64,000 bases of DNA from AP-15 sp963712825 (GCA_963712825.1 CAVQJP010000025.1:1-64000); one strand, 5' to 3'; positions 24,025 to 33,798 are shown, numbered from the stretch's first letter. Numbers and translations are program-made. Notes: a model not told the origin generated them from the sequence alone.

Positions 24025-25014
24025 GTGACGCGGCTTGCGGTCATCGGCGCCGGCGCCTGGGGGACGGCGCTCGCGATCGTCGCCCGTCAGGCCGGGCCGA
24101 CCGTGACCCTGTGGGCGAGAAACCCCGCGATCGCCGCGACGATCAACGCCGAGCATCAAAATCGGGCTTACCTTCCCGGTATCGCGCTCGACCCTAGGAT
24201 CGCTGCGACGGCCGATGCCAAGGCCGCCTTTGAACGCGCCGAGGCGGTGCTGCTGGCGGTGCCCGCGCAATTTTTGCGCCGCATTCTTGGCGCGCTGCGC
24301 GATCATGTCCCGGGCGGCATGCCGGTGCTGCATTGCGCCAAGGGCATCGAAACCGGCACCCTGGCGCTGATGTCTCAGATCGGCGCCGAGCTGCTGCCCG
24401 GTTCCCCGTATGCGGTGTTGTCAGGCCCGAGCTTTGCCGCCGAGGTTGCCCGCGGTCTGCCGACGGCTGTTGCCGTCGCCGCCGTCGACGGGCAGGTTGC
24501 CGGGTTGTTCGCGACCGCTCTTGGCAGCCCTCATTTCCGTCCCTATCTGTCGCCGGACCCGATCGGCGCCGAAATCGGCGGCGCGGTCAAGAACGTGCTG
24601 GCGATCGCCTGCGGGATCGTGGTCGGGCGGGGGATCGGCGACAACGCCCGCGCGGCGCTGATCACCCGCGGTCTTGCCGAAATGGTGCGGCTCGGAGCCG
24701 CCCTTGGCGCGGATGCGCAGACCTTTCGCGGGCTCTCGGGGCTTGGCGACCTGGTGCTGACCTGCACTGCCGTGCAATCCCGCAACTACGCTCTGGGATT
24801 GGCGCTCGGGCGCGGGGCTGAGCTGGGCGAGGCCGTCGCCGGCGGCTCCTCGGTCATCGAGGGGGTGGCGACCGCGGCCGCGGTTGTCGAATTGGCGGCG
24901 CGGCTCGGGATTGAAATGCCGGTCAGCGAAGCGGTCGACGCGGTGCTGCATCGCGGCGCGCCGATCGGCGAGACGATCGAGCGCTTGCTGCGGCGGCCCT
25001 ACCGCTCGGAATAG
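24025..25014 (+). CDS. gpsA: NAD(P)-dependent glycerol-3-phosphate dehydrogenase GpsA
   Basis: GpsA makes sn-glycerol 3-phosphate from dihydroxyacetone phosphate for phospholipids. The GTG start at 24025 is required, since the ATG just upstream hits a stop and the fold begins with RLAVIGAGAWGTALA (GxGxxG). Catalytic-site region GGAVKNVLAIACGI and substrate loop LSGLGDLVLTC are intact. Length 329 is usual. It is co-transcribed with tsaD. Confidence 0.96.
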   Translation: MTRLAVIGAGAWGTALAIVARQAGPTVTLWARNPAIAATINAEHQNRAYLPGIALDPRIAATADAKAAFERAEAVLLAVPAQFLRRILGALRDHVPGGMPVLHCAKGIETGTLALMSQIGAELLPGSPYAVLSGPSFAAEVARGLPTAVAVAAVDGQVAGLFATALGSPHFRPYLSPDPIGAEIGGAVKNVLAIACGIVVGRGIGDNARAALITRGLAEMVRLGAALGADAQTFRGLSGLGDLVLTCTAVQSRNYALGLALGRGAELGEAVAGGSSVIEGVATAAAVVELAARLGIEMPVSEAVDAVLHRGAPIGETIERLLRRPYRSE

Positions 25015-25131
25015 CCGCCGCGGCGCGATCCTCGGCGGCGCATGGGTCCCGACCGAGAAAAATGGTTTTCCGCACTGCTGGAATGCCAATATCATGAGAC
25101 GCAACAAGCGAGGCGAACGGCCCGGGTCGAT

Positions 25132-25458
25132 ATGAGCGACAACGGAAAGCGCGGCGAGGAAGGACCGGGAACGGGTGTCGTCGTCAAGGCAAAGCCGAAG
25201 ACGAAGAAGCCCTCGATGTACAAGGTTTTGATGCTGAATGACGATTACACGCCGATGGAGTTCGTCGTTCACATTCTCGAGCGGTTCTTCGCCAAAAGCC
25301 GGCAGGAGGCGACCCGCATCATGTTGCACGTGCATCGCCGCGGTGTCGGCATTTGCGGCGTTTACACCTATGAGGTCGCCGAAACCAAAGTGACCCAGGT
25401 CATGGATTTCGCCCGGCAGCACCAGCATCCGCTGCAGTGTACGCTGGAAAAGGATTAG
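25132..25458 (+). CDS. clpS: ATP-dependent Clp protease adaptor ClpS
   Basis: ClpS delivers N-degron substrates to ClpA. From ATG 25132 the 108-residue protein has a flexible charged N-terminal extension and the ClpS core with LNDDYTPMEFVVHIL, where the acidic pair binds the substrate N-terminus, and the conserved HRRGVGICGVYTYEVAE. The longer frame to 25042 adds unconserved residues. clpA follows 20 bp later, the standard pairing. Confidence 0.96.
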   Translation: MSDNGKRGEEGPGTGVVVKAKPKTKKPSMYKVLMLNDDYTPMEFVVHILERFFAKSRQEATRIMLHVHRRGVGICGVYTYEVAETKVTQVMDFARQHQHPLQCTLEKD

Positions 25459-25478
25459 GCAAGGAAGGAAGGCCGGGA

Positions 25479-27782
25479 GTGCTGTCACGCAATCTCGAAA
25501 AATCTCTGCACCGGGCGCTCGCCTACGCCAATGACCGGCGCCACGAATACGCCACCCTCGAGCATCTGCTGCTGGCGCTGACCGAAGACCAGGACGCCGT
25601 GGCGGTGCTGCGCGCGTGCAGCGTCGATCTCGAAAGGCTGCGCCGCGAGGTGCTGACCTATGTCGACAACGAGCTCGGCAACCTCGTTTCGGCGCACAAG
25701 GACGACGCCAAGCCGACCGCGAGCTTCCAGCGCGTGCTGCAGCGCGCTGCGATCCATGTCCAATCCTCGGGGCGCGAGGAGGTGACCGGTGCCAATGTGC
25801 TGGTCGCGATGTTCGCCGAGCGCGAAAGCCACGCGGTCTATTTCCTGCAGGAGCAGGACATGACCCGCTTTGACGCGGTCAACTACATCTCGCACGGGAT
25901 CGCCAAGGCGCCGGGCCGCTCGGAAACGCGGCGGGTTCAGGGCGCCGACGAGGACGAGCGCAACGACAAGTCGCAAAAGCGCAGCCATGACGCGCTCGAC
26001 GCATACTGCGTCAACCTGAACAAAAAGGCGAAAGGCGGCCGCATCGACCCGCTGATCGGGCGCGAAGCCGAGGTCGAGCGCACGATCCAGATTCTGTGCC
26101 GGCGCTCGAAGAACAACCCGCTCTATGTCGGCGATCCGGGCGTCGGCAAGACCGCGATCGCCGAGGGCCTGGCGCGGCGGATCGTCCAGCGCGAGGTTCC
26201 GGAGGTCCTGACCAACGCCATCATCTATGCGCTCGACATGGGGGCGCTCTTGGCCGGCACCCGCTACCGCGGCGATTTCGAGGAGCGGCTGAAGGCGGTG
26301 TTGTCGGAGCTCGAGGCGCAGCCGGGCGCCGTCCTGTTTATCGACGAGATCCACACCGTGATCGGCGCCGGCGCCACCAGCGGCGGGGCGATGGACGCCT
26401 CGAACCTGTTGAAGCCGGCCTTGGCCGGCGGTGCGATCCGCTGCATCGGCTCGACCACCTATAAGGAATACCGCAACTATTTCGAAAAGGACCGGGCGCT
26501 CGTCCGCCGCTTTCAGAAGATCGACGTCAACGAGCCGACGGTCGAGGATTCGATCAAGATTCTGCGCGGCCTCAAGCCCTATTACGAGCGCCACCACAAG
26601 GTCCGCTATACGGCCGACGCATTGCGCGCCGCGGTCGAGTTGTCGCATCGCTACATCGGCGACCGCAAATTGCCGGACAAGGCGATCGACGTCATCGACG
26701 AAACCGGTGCCGCGCAAATGCTGGTGCCCGAAAACCGCCGGCGCAAGACGATTACCGCGCGCGAGGTCGAGGCGGTGATCGCGACGATGGCGCGGATACC
26801 GCCAAAAACCGTGTCGCGCGACGACCGCGAGGTGCTGCGGCACCTGGACCGCGACCTGAAGACGATGGTGTTCGGCCAGGACAGCGCGATCGAGGCGCTG
26901 GTCTCGGCGATCAAATTGGCGCGCGCCGGGCTGCGCGACCCGGAAAAGCCGATCGGGTCATACCTGTTCTCCGGACCGACCGGTGTCGGCAAGACCGAGG
27001 TCGCGCGCCAGCTCGCCCGCACGCTCGGCATCGAGATCACCCGCTTCGACATGTCGGAATACATGGAGCGGCACACCGTCTCGCGGTTGATCGGGGCGCC
27101 GCCGGGGTATGTCGGCTTTGACCAGGGCGGGTTGCTGACCGACGCGATCGACCAGCATCCGCATTCGGTGCTGCTGCTCGACGAGATCGAAAAGGCCCAT
27201 CCCGATCTGTTCAACATCCTGTTGCAGGTCATGGATTACGGCAAGCTGACCGACCACAACGGCAAAAACGTCGATTTCCGCAACGTGATCCTGATCATGA
27301 CGACAAATGCCGGCGCCGCCGAATTGGCCAAGCAGGCGATCGGGTTTGGCAGCGGCATCCGCTCGGGTCACGACGAGGAAGCGATCAACCGGATGTTCTC
27401 GCCTGAATTCCGCAACCGGCTTGACGCGACGATTTCGTTCGCCGCGCTCTCGACCGAGACGATCGGGCGGGTTGTCGACAAGTTTGTGCTGCAATTGGAA
27501 GAGCAGCTGGCCGACCGCAACGTCACGATCGAGCTCGACGCCGATGCCCGCGCGTGGCTCGCGGAAAAGGGCTACGACCCGCTGTTTGGCGCGCGACCGC
27601 TCGCCCGCGTGATCCAGGAGCACATCAAAAAACCGCTCGCCGAGGAATTGCTGTTCGGGCTGCTCGCAAAAGGCGGGATTGTCCGGGTCACCAAAAAGCC
27701 CGACGAGGACGCGCTTCATTTCGCCTTTGAGGAGCGCCCGGTCTCCCCCGCCGAGCCGAAGGAGCCGGCGCTGGTCGAGTAA
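25479..27782 (+). CDS. clpA: ATP-dependent Clp protease ATP-binding subunit ClpA
   Basis: ClpA unfolds and feeds proteins into ClpP. The GTG start at 25479 gives the canonical VLSRNLEKSLHRALA N-terminus and follows AAGGAAGG. It has the Clp N domain (about 1-140), AAA1 with Walker A GDPGVGKT, AAA2 with GPTGVGKT, and the ClpP-docking IGFGSG loop. Length 767 matches the family. Confidence 0.96.
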   Translation: MLSRNLEKSLHRALAYANDRRHEYATLEHLLLALTEDQDAVAVLRACSVDLERLRREVLTYVDNELGNLVSAHKDDAKPTASFQRVLQRAAIHVQSSGREEVTGANVLVAMFAERESHAVYFLQEQDMTRFDAVNYISHGIAKAPGRSETRRVQGADEDERNDKSQKRSHDALDAYCVNLNKKAKGGRIDPLIGREAEVERTIQILCRRSKNNPLYVGDPGVGKTAIAEGLARRIVQREVPEVLTNAIIYALDMGALLAGTRYRGDFEERLKAVLSELEAQPGAVLFIDEIHTVIGAGATSGGAMDASNLLKPALAGGAIRCIGSTTYKEYRNYFEKDRALVRRFQKIDVNEPTVEDSIKILRGLKPYYERHHKVRYTADALRAAVELSHRYIGDRKLPDKAIDVIDETGAAQMLVPENRRRKTITAREVEAVIATMARIPPKTVSRDDREVLRHLDRDLKTMVFGQDSAIEALVSAIKLARAGLRDPEKPIGSYLFSGPTGVGKTEVARQLARTLGIEITRFDMSEYMERHTVSRLIGAPPGYVGFDQGGLLTDAIDQHPHSVLLLDEIEKAHPDLFNILLQVMDYGKLTDHNGKNVDFRNVILIMTTNAGAAELAKQAIGFGSGIRSGHDEEAINRMFSPEFRNRLDATISFAALSTETIGRVVDKFVLQLEEQLADRNVTIELDADARAWLAEKGYDPLFGARPLARVIQEHIKKPLAEELLFGLLAKGGIVRVTKKPDEDALHFAFEERPVSPAEPKEPALVE

Positions 27783-28095
27783 CACCGGCGCGCCGATCAC
27801 GGCCGCTCCGGCAGCCTGTGGGACTCGCCAGGGCTTTGCGCGGCGTCGGCTTCCCCGGGACCGGTGCCGCCCAGAAAAAAGCGCTCGGCCAAGCACGGTG
27901 TGCGGCGCGCGGCTGAGCGCGCGTGCCTCGGCCGGCTTCTTCCGCCGTTCTTTACGTCGCTCCAGCTCCTGCGGGATTCACCCGGCGAAAGTTGCAAGCG
28001 CGGGCATCACGGCGCCGCGGGACCCCGCATGCGCTCTCGTTAACCTGTTCTTTACCGGCGAGGCCTAGCTTCGACGGGTGGACAGGGCTGCGAAG
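27783..28095. other. Intergenic region, clpA to Tad-type genes
   Basis: About 310 bp of GC-rich sequence with no convincing frame. It presumably holds the clpA terminator and the promoter of the TadG-like operon, but I see no strong hairpin with a T-run and no clear promoter consensus. Confidence 0.35.
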
Positions 28096-30219
28096 ATGCG
28101 CGGCAAATCCCGCTCTTGGCGGGGGATTGCCGCCGACCGGGGCGGTGCGATCAGCATCATCGGCGCGCTGGTGCTGGTCCCGGTGGTCGGAGTTTCGGCG
28201 TTGGCGCTCGAATACGGCCACGGCCTGCTGCAAAAGACCGAGGATCAGCGGGCCGCCGACCTCGCCGCTTTCGGTGGCGCGCTGGTCTACGGCTCGACCA
28301 GCTCCAGCACCAGCGCCACCGGCGCCGCCGCCAACATCGCCGCCCTCAACGGCATCGCGAGCGGTGGTGCCAGCGCGTCGGTAATCGGCTCGCCGACCGG
28401 CGACGGCAACAGCGCAGTCAAAGTCACCGTGACGACCGACGTGCCGCTGATGCTGGCGCGGGTGTTGACCACCAGCACCACCTTGCCGGTCAGCGCCACC
28501 GGCTATGCCGAGATCAAATCAAGCGCTCCCGCCTGCATCATCGCGCTGAGCGGCACCGGGACCGGCGTCACCATGACCGGCGGCACCAGTGTGACCGCCA
28601 GCGGCTGCGCGGTGGCTTCGAACAACAGCTTCACGCTGAATGGGAGCGCCGCGCTCGTCACCCAGAACGTCGACTACGGCAAGGCGGCGCCCAGCGTATC
28701 AGGCGGCGCCGCGATCAGCGCGCCGACGGGCAAGACCCTCCACAAAAACAAGGTCACGACCACCGACCCGCTGTCGCCGAGCAGCGGCAGCCCCGGCAGC
28801 ACCGAAGTTACCAACGCCGTCGCCCACCTCGGCTTCAACTCGTCGGGCGGCTGCGCCGGCACCGCCGGCACGGTCTGCGCAATCGCCTCGCCGGGCGCAC
28901 CCACTGTCACGTCGGCTCCGACCGGCGGGACGGCGCTCAGCTTCGCGTACAGCACCGTCCCCGCTTCCGCATTGCCGGCCAACTGCGCCGACAGCTATGC
29001 CTCCAGCACACATACGGTGACGTGCACCGGGACTGGTCCCTTCAACATCGGCAGCATCACCGTCGGCGGCGGGCTGACGGTCAATTTCAACAAAACCGGA
29101 TCCACGAGCGCCGTCTACAACTTCGGCAGCTCGATCACCAACTCGTCCGGAGACACGATGGGTTTCGGTCCCGGCACGTTCAATGTCAACGGCTCGATCA
29201 CCAATTCCTCGGGAACGATGTCGTTTGGCGCCGGCACATTTCGGGTAAATGGCGCGATCACCAACAGTTCGGGGTCGATGACCTTCGGCGCCGGGACCTT
29301 TACTGCCACCGGCGGCATCGCGACCGGCGGGGGCACGACCACGACTTTTGGCGCCGGCACCTTCAACATCGGCAAGAGCACGGCGTCCTGCAATTCGTCG
29401 AGCGGCTACAGCATCTGCAACACCGGGACGAGTTTGACCTTTGCCGGTCCCAGCACCTTTGTCCTGTCCGGCGGGATCTACAACAGCGGCGGCGAAACCC
29501 TGACCATGGGCAGCGCCGGGACCACCACCAACAGCTATGACATCGGCGCCGCCAATGACGGCAATTCGATCGCTGCCGGCGGCGGGGCTGCGACTACCCT
29601 TTATGACGCGACCGGCACGGGCGATCTGTTCGAAACTGCTGGAAGCATCATAAACGGCGGCAGCAGCAGCGCCTGTCTGACAATCCCGGCCGCTGCGGCG
29701 CACGACATAGACGGATATGTCTCGCTGTCCTGCGGGGCGACGCTGGGCGCCGGCGTCTACACAGTTACCGGATACTTTGCGCTCGGCGGCAATGGCGGCG
29801 GCGGCACGGTCAGCGGCAGCAACGTCACCCTGGTGATCGGGGGCGCCTCGGTGCCGTCCTCGGGCAGCTGCAGCGGGTTGGCGTTCTGCATCGCCAACGG
29901 GTTCAGCACCGTCACCTTGACCGCACCCTCCTCCGGCGGCGCCGAAAACCTCGTCGTCGTCGGCCCGGCAACCGGGTCGGCCCATTCGAGCGCGGGCGCG
30001 AGCTTTACCGAGGGTTCGACCAACACGACCCTGTCGGGCGCATTCTATTTTCCCAATGGCGCCGTCAGCATGAGCGGGGCCGCCACGGTCAACACCGCGG
30101 GCGGTTGTTTGGAATTGATCGGGTCCCAGGTCAGCCTGTCCGGCGGCTCCGCGGCAACGTCGACCTGCACCGGCCTTACCGGCAGCAGCCTGGGAACCGC
30201 CGTCTTTCTGGTGCAATGA
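28096..30219 (+). CDS. Large TadG-like secreted protein with Gly/Thr/Ser repeats
   Basis: The N-terminus (DRGGAISIIGALVLVPVVGVSALALEYGHG) is a TadG/Flp-type prepilin-like or signal-anchor segment with a hydrophobic helix, followed by QRAADLAAFGGAL, typical of putative pilus-assembly TadG proteins. The rest is 600 residues of Ser/Thr/Gly/Asn with four 20-residue repeats around residues 340-425 having FGAGTF at their centre, suggesting a parallel beta-helix. ATG 28096 is chosen over GTG 28078. It heads a three-gene Tad-type cluster without the secretion ATPase genes. A cell-surface structure is inferred; no enzyme motif. Confidence 0.75.
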   Translation: MRGKSRSWRGIAADRGGAISIIGALVLVPVVGVSALALEYGHGLLQKTEDQRAADLAAFGGALVYGSTSSSTSATGAAANIAALNGIASGGASASVIGSPTGDGNSAVKVTVTTDVPLMLARVLTTSTTLPVSATGYAEIKSSAPACIIALSGTGTGVTMTGGTSVTASGCAVASNNSFTLNGSAALVTQNVDYGKAAPSVSGGAAISAPTGKTLHKNKVTTTDPLSPSSGSPGSTEVTNAVAHLGFNSSGGCAGTAGTVCAIASPGAPTVTSAPTGGTALSFAYSTVPASALPANCADSYASSTHTVTCTGTGPFNIGSITVGGGLTVNFNKTGSTSAVYNFGSSITNSSGDTMGFGPGTFNVNGSITNSSGTMSFGAGTFRVNGAITNSSGSMTFGAGTFTATGGIATGGGTTTTFGAGTFNIGKSTASCNSSSGYSICNTGTSLTFAGPSTFVLSGGIYNSGGETLTMGSAGTTTNSYDIGAANDGNSIAAGGGAATTLYDATGTGDLFETAGSIINGGSSSACLTIPAAAAHDIDGYVSLSCGATLGAGVYTVTGYFALGGNGGGGTVSGSNVTLVIGGASVPSSGSCSGLAFCIANGFSTVTLTAPSSGGAENLVVVGPATGSAHSSAGASFTEGSTNTTLSGAFYFPNGAVSMSGAATVNTAGGCLELIGSQVSLSGGSAATSTCTGLTGSSLGTAVFLVQ

Positions 30220-30232
30220 TGCCCCCGGAGAA

Positions 30233-30757
30233 ATGGTGACCCGCGTCACATCTCTGCGGCGAGCCGCGCGGCTGCTGGCGCCGCGCGAAAACGCCGGGGT
30301 CGCCGCCGTCGAGTTTGCCCTCTACGCCGCCGTGTTTCTGATGATCGTCGCCGCGACGGTCGACATCGGGTTGACGCTGTTCGCGCAATCCGAGCTCGAC
30401 GCGGCGGTCAGCGCCGGCGCCGAATACGCCGCCAATACCGCCGCACTGGTCGCGGATGCAACTCTCAACACCGCCATCTCGGATATCGTCGACAATGCCA
30501 ACGGCTCGGGCTGGGCAACCAGCACGGTCAACGTCAACAACGGCAACGACAGCACCGGCTGCTACTGCCCGACCGGGACGCCGGGGAACTGGGTATGGGG
30601 CAACACCGTGACCTGCGGCAGCAGCTGCAGTGGCGGCGGGGTCGCCGGCCAATTTGTGACCATTACCGCGAGCCGCGCCATTTCCCCGATCTTTTCGAGC
30701 TTTGGGTTCGCCCCGAACGGCACGATCACCCGCAGCGCCCTGGTCGAGACGCAATGA
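30233..30757 (+). CDS. TadE-like pilus assembly protein
   Basis: The 174-residue protein has a basic start and GVAAVEFALYAAVFLMIVAATVDIG, the TadE motif with conserved Glu before a single hydrophobic helix. The extracellular part has four cysteines (CYC...C...C) that could form disulfides. It follows the TadG-like gene by 13 bp and overlaps the next TadE-like gene by ATGA. TadE-type pseudopilins assist Flp pilus biogenesis; no flp or tadA/B/C gene is in the window. Confidence 0.8.
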   Translation: MVTRVTSLRRAARLLAPRENAGVAAVEFALYAAVFLMIVAATVDIGLTLFAQSELDAAVSAGAEYAANTAALVADATLNTAISDIVDNANGSGWATSTVNVNNGNDSTGCYCPTGTPGNWVWGNTVTCGSSCSGGGVAGQFVTITASRAISPIFSSFGFAPNGTITRSALVETQ

Positions 30758-31212
30758 GGCGCGCCAAGGTGCGTTTTCTCCCGGCGGCTCCGGATGGGGC
30801 GACTGCAGTCGAGTTCGCGCTGGTGTTGCCGATGTTTTTGATGCTGGTGTTTGGCGCGATCGAGTTTGGCCGGTTGCTGTGGACCAAGGAAGCGTTGCAG
30901 GAAACCGCAATCGCGGGAGCGCGCTGCGTGGCGATCGCCCAAGGCTCAAACCCGACCAGCAGCCCGTGCGCGGCAAGCGGCAGCTATAGTGCGGCGAGTG
31001 CGAAGAGCTATATCCGGCAAGTCGCCGGCGGCTGGGGTCTTTCCCTGCCGAATTCGGGCATCAATCCCGATCCCGCCGGCAGCGGCGGCTGCGCCGGCCT
31101 CTCGCAGGTGACATTGACCAGCACCTTCACCAGCGTCGTGCCAAATCTGGTGCTGTTGAACGCCGGCGGCATCACCCTCAGCGCCTCCGCCTGCTACCCC
31201 AACAATAGTTGA
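30754..31212 (+). CDS. TadE-like pilus assembly protein
   Basis: ATG 30754 overlaps the preceding stop. The product of 152 residues shows GATAVEFALVLPMFLMLVFGAIEFGRLLW, the most classical TadE signature in the cluster, then a short exported domain with four cysteines. It completes a TadG-TadE-TadE set. The three are likely one operon and one membrane complex or surface structure. Confidence 0.85.
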   Translation: MRRAKVRFLPAAPDGATAVEFALVLPMFLMLVFGAIEFGRLLWTKEALQETAIAGARCVAIAQGSNPTSSPCAASGSYSAASAKSYIRQVAGGWGLSLPNSGINPDPAGSGGCAGLSQVTLTSTFTSVVPNLVLLNAGGITLSASACYPNNS

Positions 31213-31640
31213 TGGCGGCCAGCCAAACGCACGAGCCCCGCATCCTCCCTGATTGCCCCGGACGGCGGAGTCGACGACTGCAGACAAATGCGGTTGCTCC
31301 GGATACGCGCGTGCGCGGGTATGGCGGCGAAGCAGGCGGGGGGCGAGGAATGTCAGAAAACGTACCGTCGCGCTCTTCAAAGAAACCACGACGACCCTAC
31401 CCCCCAACCTACGTCACCCCAGAGTTCGCTCGTTCTCGTCTTCCCGGCGCAGGCCGGCGCATGCCGGGACCCGCTTTGCGCCTGGACACGGCTTTGCCGG
31501 TATGACGGGTGGGTGTGGCCGATCGGTCTGGCACGATCCGTCAGCGGCAGATCTCGACGCGATCGCAGCGGCCCCGGTTCCCACGCGGGCGGGGGCGTTG
31601 CGGGCTTGCCGGCGCGGCCGGAGCCGGCGAGGATGCGGCG
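31213..31640. other. Intergenic region with a REP-like GC-rich palindrome
   Basis: About 430 bp without a convincing gene. At roughly 31435-31475 lies GTCTTCCCGGCGCAGGCCGG with a matching GCCGGGACCC arm, an imperfect palindrome of the kind found repeatedly between genes in alphaproteobacteria. Promoter for the CoA-transferase gene must be here but is not recognisable. Confidence 0.45.
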
Positions 31641-32873
31641 ATGAACACGCTGCTGCAGGATTTGCGGGTCGTCGAGATTTCGGCCTTTGTCGCGGCCCCG
31701 CTCGGCGGCATGACGATGGCGCAGATGGGCGCCGACGTGATCCGCATCGACCCGCTCGGCGGCGGCGTCGACTTTGCCCGCTGGCCCGTGACCGACAATG
31801 GCGCGAGCCTCTATTGGGCCGGGCTCAACAAGGGCAAGCGTTCGCTCGCACTGGCGCTCGACAGGCCCGAGGGGCGCGAGATCGCGCGCGCGCTCGTCAC
31901 CGCCCCCGGTCCCGGCGGCGGCATTTTGCTGACCAATCTGCCGCCGTTGCGCGGGCTCGATTTCGCCGCCTTGAAGGCCGCGCGCGGCGACGCGATCGTG
32001 CTGCGCCTCATCGGCAACCGCGACGGCACGGCCGCGGTCGACTACACGGTAAACGCGGCGAGCGGCTTTCCGCTGGTCACCGGGCCGGACGGCGGGCCGG
32101 TCAACCATGTCCTGCCGGCCTGGGACATCGCCGCCGGGCTGTATCTGGCGACCGGGCTGCTCGCCGCCGAGCGCCATCGCACCCGCACCGGCGAGGGTCA
32201 GGAAGTTGTTGCCGCATTGGCCGATGTGATGCTGGCGACGGTCGCCAACCTCGGCTACGTCGGCGACGTCCAGGTCAACCGCCATGCCCGGCCGGCGATC
32301 GGCAACGACCTCTACGGCAGCTTTGGCCGCGACTTTGCCACCGCCGACGGACATCGCGTCATGATCATCGCGCTGACGCCGCGGCAGTGGCGGGCCCTGG
32401 GTCAGGCGACCGGTCTCGCCGAGCGCCTGGCGATGATCGGGCCGATGATGGGGGTCGACCTCGACACCGAAGCCGGACGCTACGAGGCGCGCGACGCGAT
32501 CGCGGCCCTTGTCGCCCGGTGGTGCGCCGGCCGCGGCCTCGGCGACATCCGGCAGGCCTTCGCCGGGACCGGCGTGTTGTGGGGCGCATTTCAGGATTTC
32601 CGCGCGCTGGTCGAGGACGACCCGCGCTGCTCGGAGGCCAACCCGTTGTTCGCGACGGTCGAGCAGCCCGGCATCGGCCGCTATCTGATGCCCGGCCTGC
32701 CGCTCGATTTCGCCGCGTCGCCGCGGCTGCCGCCGCGCCCGGCGCCGGTGCTCGGCGAGCACACCGACGCGGTGCTGGCCGAGGTGCTGGGGTTGTCCGC
32801 GGCCGAGATCGGGCGGCTGCACGATCGCCGCCTTGTCGCCGGTGCCGACGAGCGGCAGGGAGCGGGCGGGTAG
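31641..32873 (+). CDS. mct: Class III CoA transferase, 2-methylfumaryl-CoA isomerase-like
   Basis: The 410-residue CaiB/BaiF-fold protein closely resembles, from memory, the mesaconyl-CoA C1-C4 CoA-transferase (2-methylfumaryl-CoA isomerase) of the 3-hydroxypropionate bicycle: FVAAPLGGMTMAQMGADVIR, RWPVTDNG, NHVLPAWDIAAG and GIGRYLMPGLPLDF. Asp162 in PAWD would be the catalytic aspartate. ATG 31641 is preceded by GAGG. It stands alone here, with none of the bicycle's other genes. It could act in mesaconate or methylsuccinyl-type metabolism; a general CaiB-type transferase is the fallback. Confidence 0.75.
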   Translation: MNTLLQDLRVVEISAFVAAPLGGMTMAQMGADVIRIDPLGGGVDFARWPVTDNGASLYWAGLNKGKRSLALALDRPEGREIARALVTAPGPGGGILLTNLPPLRGLDFAALKAARGDAIVLRLIGNRDGTAAVDYTVNAASGFPLVTGPDGGPVNHVLPAWDIAAGLYLATGLLAAERHRTRTGEGQEVVAALADVMLATVANLGYVGDVQVNRHARPAIGNDLYGSFGRDFATADGHRVMIIALTPRQWRALGQATGLAERLAMIGPMMGVDLDTEAGRYEARDAIAALVARWCAGRGLGDIRQAFAGTGVLWGAFQDFRALVEDDPRCSEANPLFATVEQPGIGRYLMPGLPLDFAASPRLPPRPAPVLGEHTDAVLAEVLGLSAAEIGRLHDRRLVAGADERQGAGG

Positions 32874-32898
32874 CGAGGCGATGGGCTCGCGGCGGCGG

Positions 32899-33114
32899 TC
32901 AGGCCTGGCTGTCGCTCTGCCGCAACTCGACCAGCAGCTGGCGCACCCGGCGGGCGGTGCGCAATTTACGCGCGATGTCAGGGGCGAGCCGCAAATCGCC
33001 CTGCGCGTCGAGCCAGCCGGCCTCGATGTCGGGCGGCAACTCGCGCATGGCCTCGGCAAAGGCGAGAAAGATCTCCTCGACCTGCCGCGCTTCGAGACGC
33101 CGTTCCCTGGCCAT
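32899..33114 (-). CDS. Small hypothetical protein, helical, 71 aa
   Basis: From ATG 33114 (GAGGTG upstream) the product is an all-helical charged peptide (ARQVEEIFLAFAEAM, RKLRTARRVRQLLVELRQ). The longer start at 33144 adds ten unconserved residues. It is convergent with the upstream CoA-transferase gene, 25 bp away. No family recognised; possibly a small regulator or adaptor. Confidence 0.6.
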   Translation of the reverse strand: MARERRLEARQVEEIFLAFAEAMRELPPDIEAGWLDAQGDLRLAPDIARKLRTARRVRQLLVELRQSDSQA

Positions 33115-33288
33115 GCTCGGCACCTCTTTCCGCTCCGCCGGCACTTAGACTAGATCGCGCCGCAGCGATCGTCGAGCGCCGCGCCGACGCCGTTGCCAAT
33201 GCCGGCCGGCGATGCCGGCTTCCCGCCCGGCGCGGTCGCGGTTAAGATGCCGCCGGCTTCACTTTACCAACACGAGGAGAACCCGATC

Positions 33289-33798
33289 ATGGCCATCACG
33301 ATGTATCACGGGTCGGTGCCGGTGTTTCTGCAATTGCTCGGCGGTCTCAAGGGAACGCTCGACAAGGCGCAAAAGCACGCCGCGGAAAAGAAATGGGACG
33401 AGGCGACGGTGCTGAATTTGCAGCTTTACCCGGACATGTTCACCTTGGCGCGCCAGGTTCGCCAGGCAAGCGAGCATGCCTTTGGCGCCGGCCGCGTTGC
33501 CGGGGTCGACGTGCCGCAATTGCCGGCGATCGACAACAGTTTTGCCGAGATGCAGTCGCGGCTCGACAAGACCATCGACTTTCTGAAGGGGCTGCGTCCC
33601 GACCAGCTCGACGGCAAGGAGGACTCGCAGGTCACGATCACCGCGGGCGGGCAGCCGCGCAATTTCCGCGCGCAGGCCTATCTGTTCCATTTCGCGATGC
33701 CGAACTTCTACTTTCACACGACGACGGCGTACAACATCCTGCGGGCGCAGGGCATCGAGATCGGCAAGCGCGATTTCATGGGCCAGATGCCGTCGTAA
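33289..33798 (+). CDS. DUF1993 family protein
   Basis: The 169-residue product begins MAITMYHGSVPVFLQLLGGL and contains the conserved FHFAMPNFYFHTTTAYNILR near the end, matching DUF1993, a DinB-like four-helix-bundle family of unknown role (possible metal-dependent enzyme). GAGGAG precedes ATG 33289 by nine bases. It is monocistronic between a divergent small gene and a convergent phosphatase gene. Confidence 0.85.
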   Translation: MAITMYHGSVPVFLQLLGGLKGTLDKAQKHAAEKKWDEATVLNLQLYPDMFTLARQVRQASEHAFGAGRVAGVDVPQLPAIDNSFAEMQSRLDKTIDFLKGLRPDQLDGKEDSQVTITAGGQPRNFRAQAYLFHFAMPNFYFHTTTAYNILRAQGIEIGKRDFMGQMPS

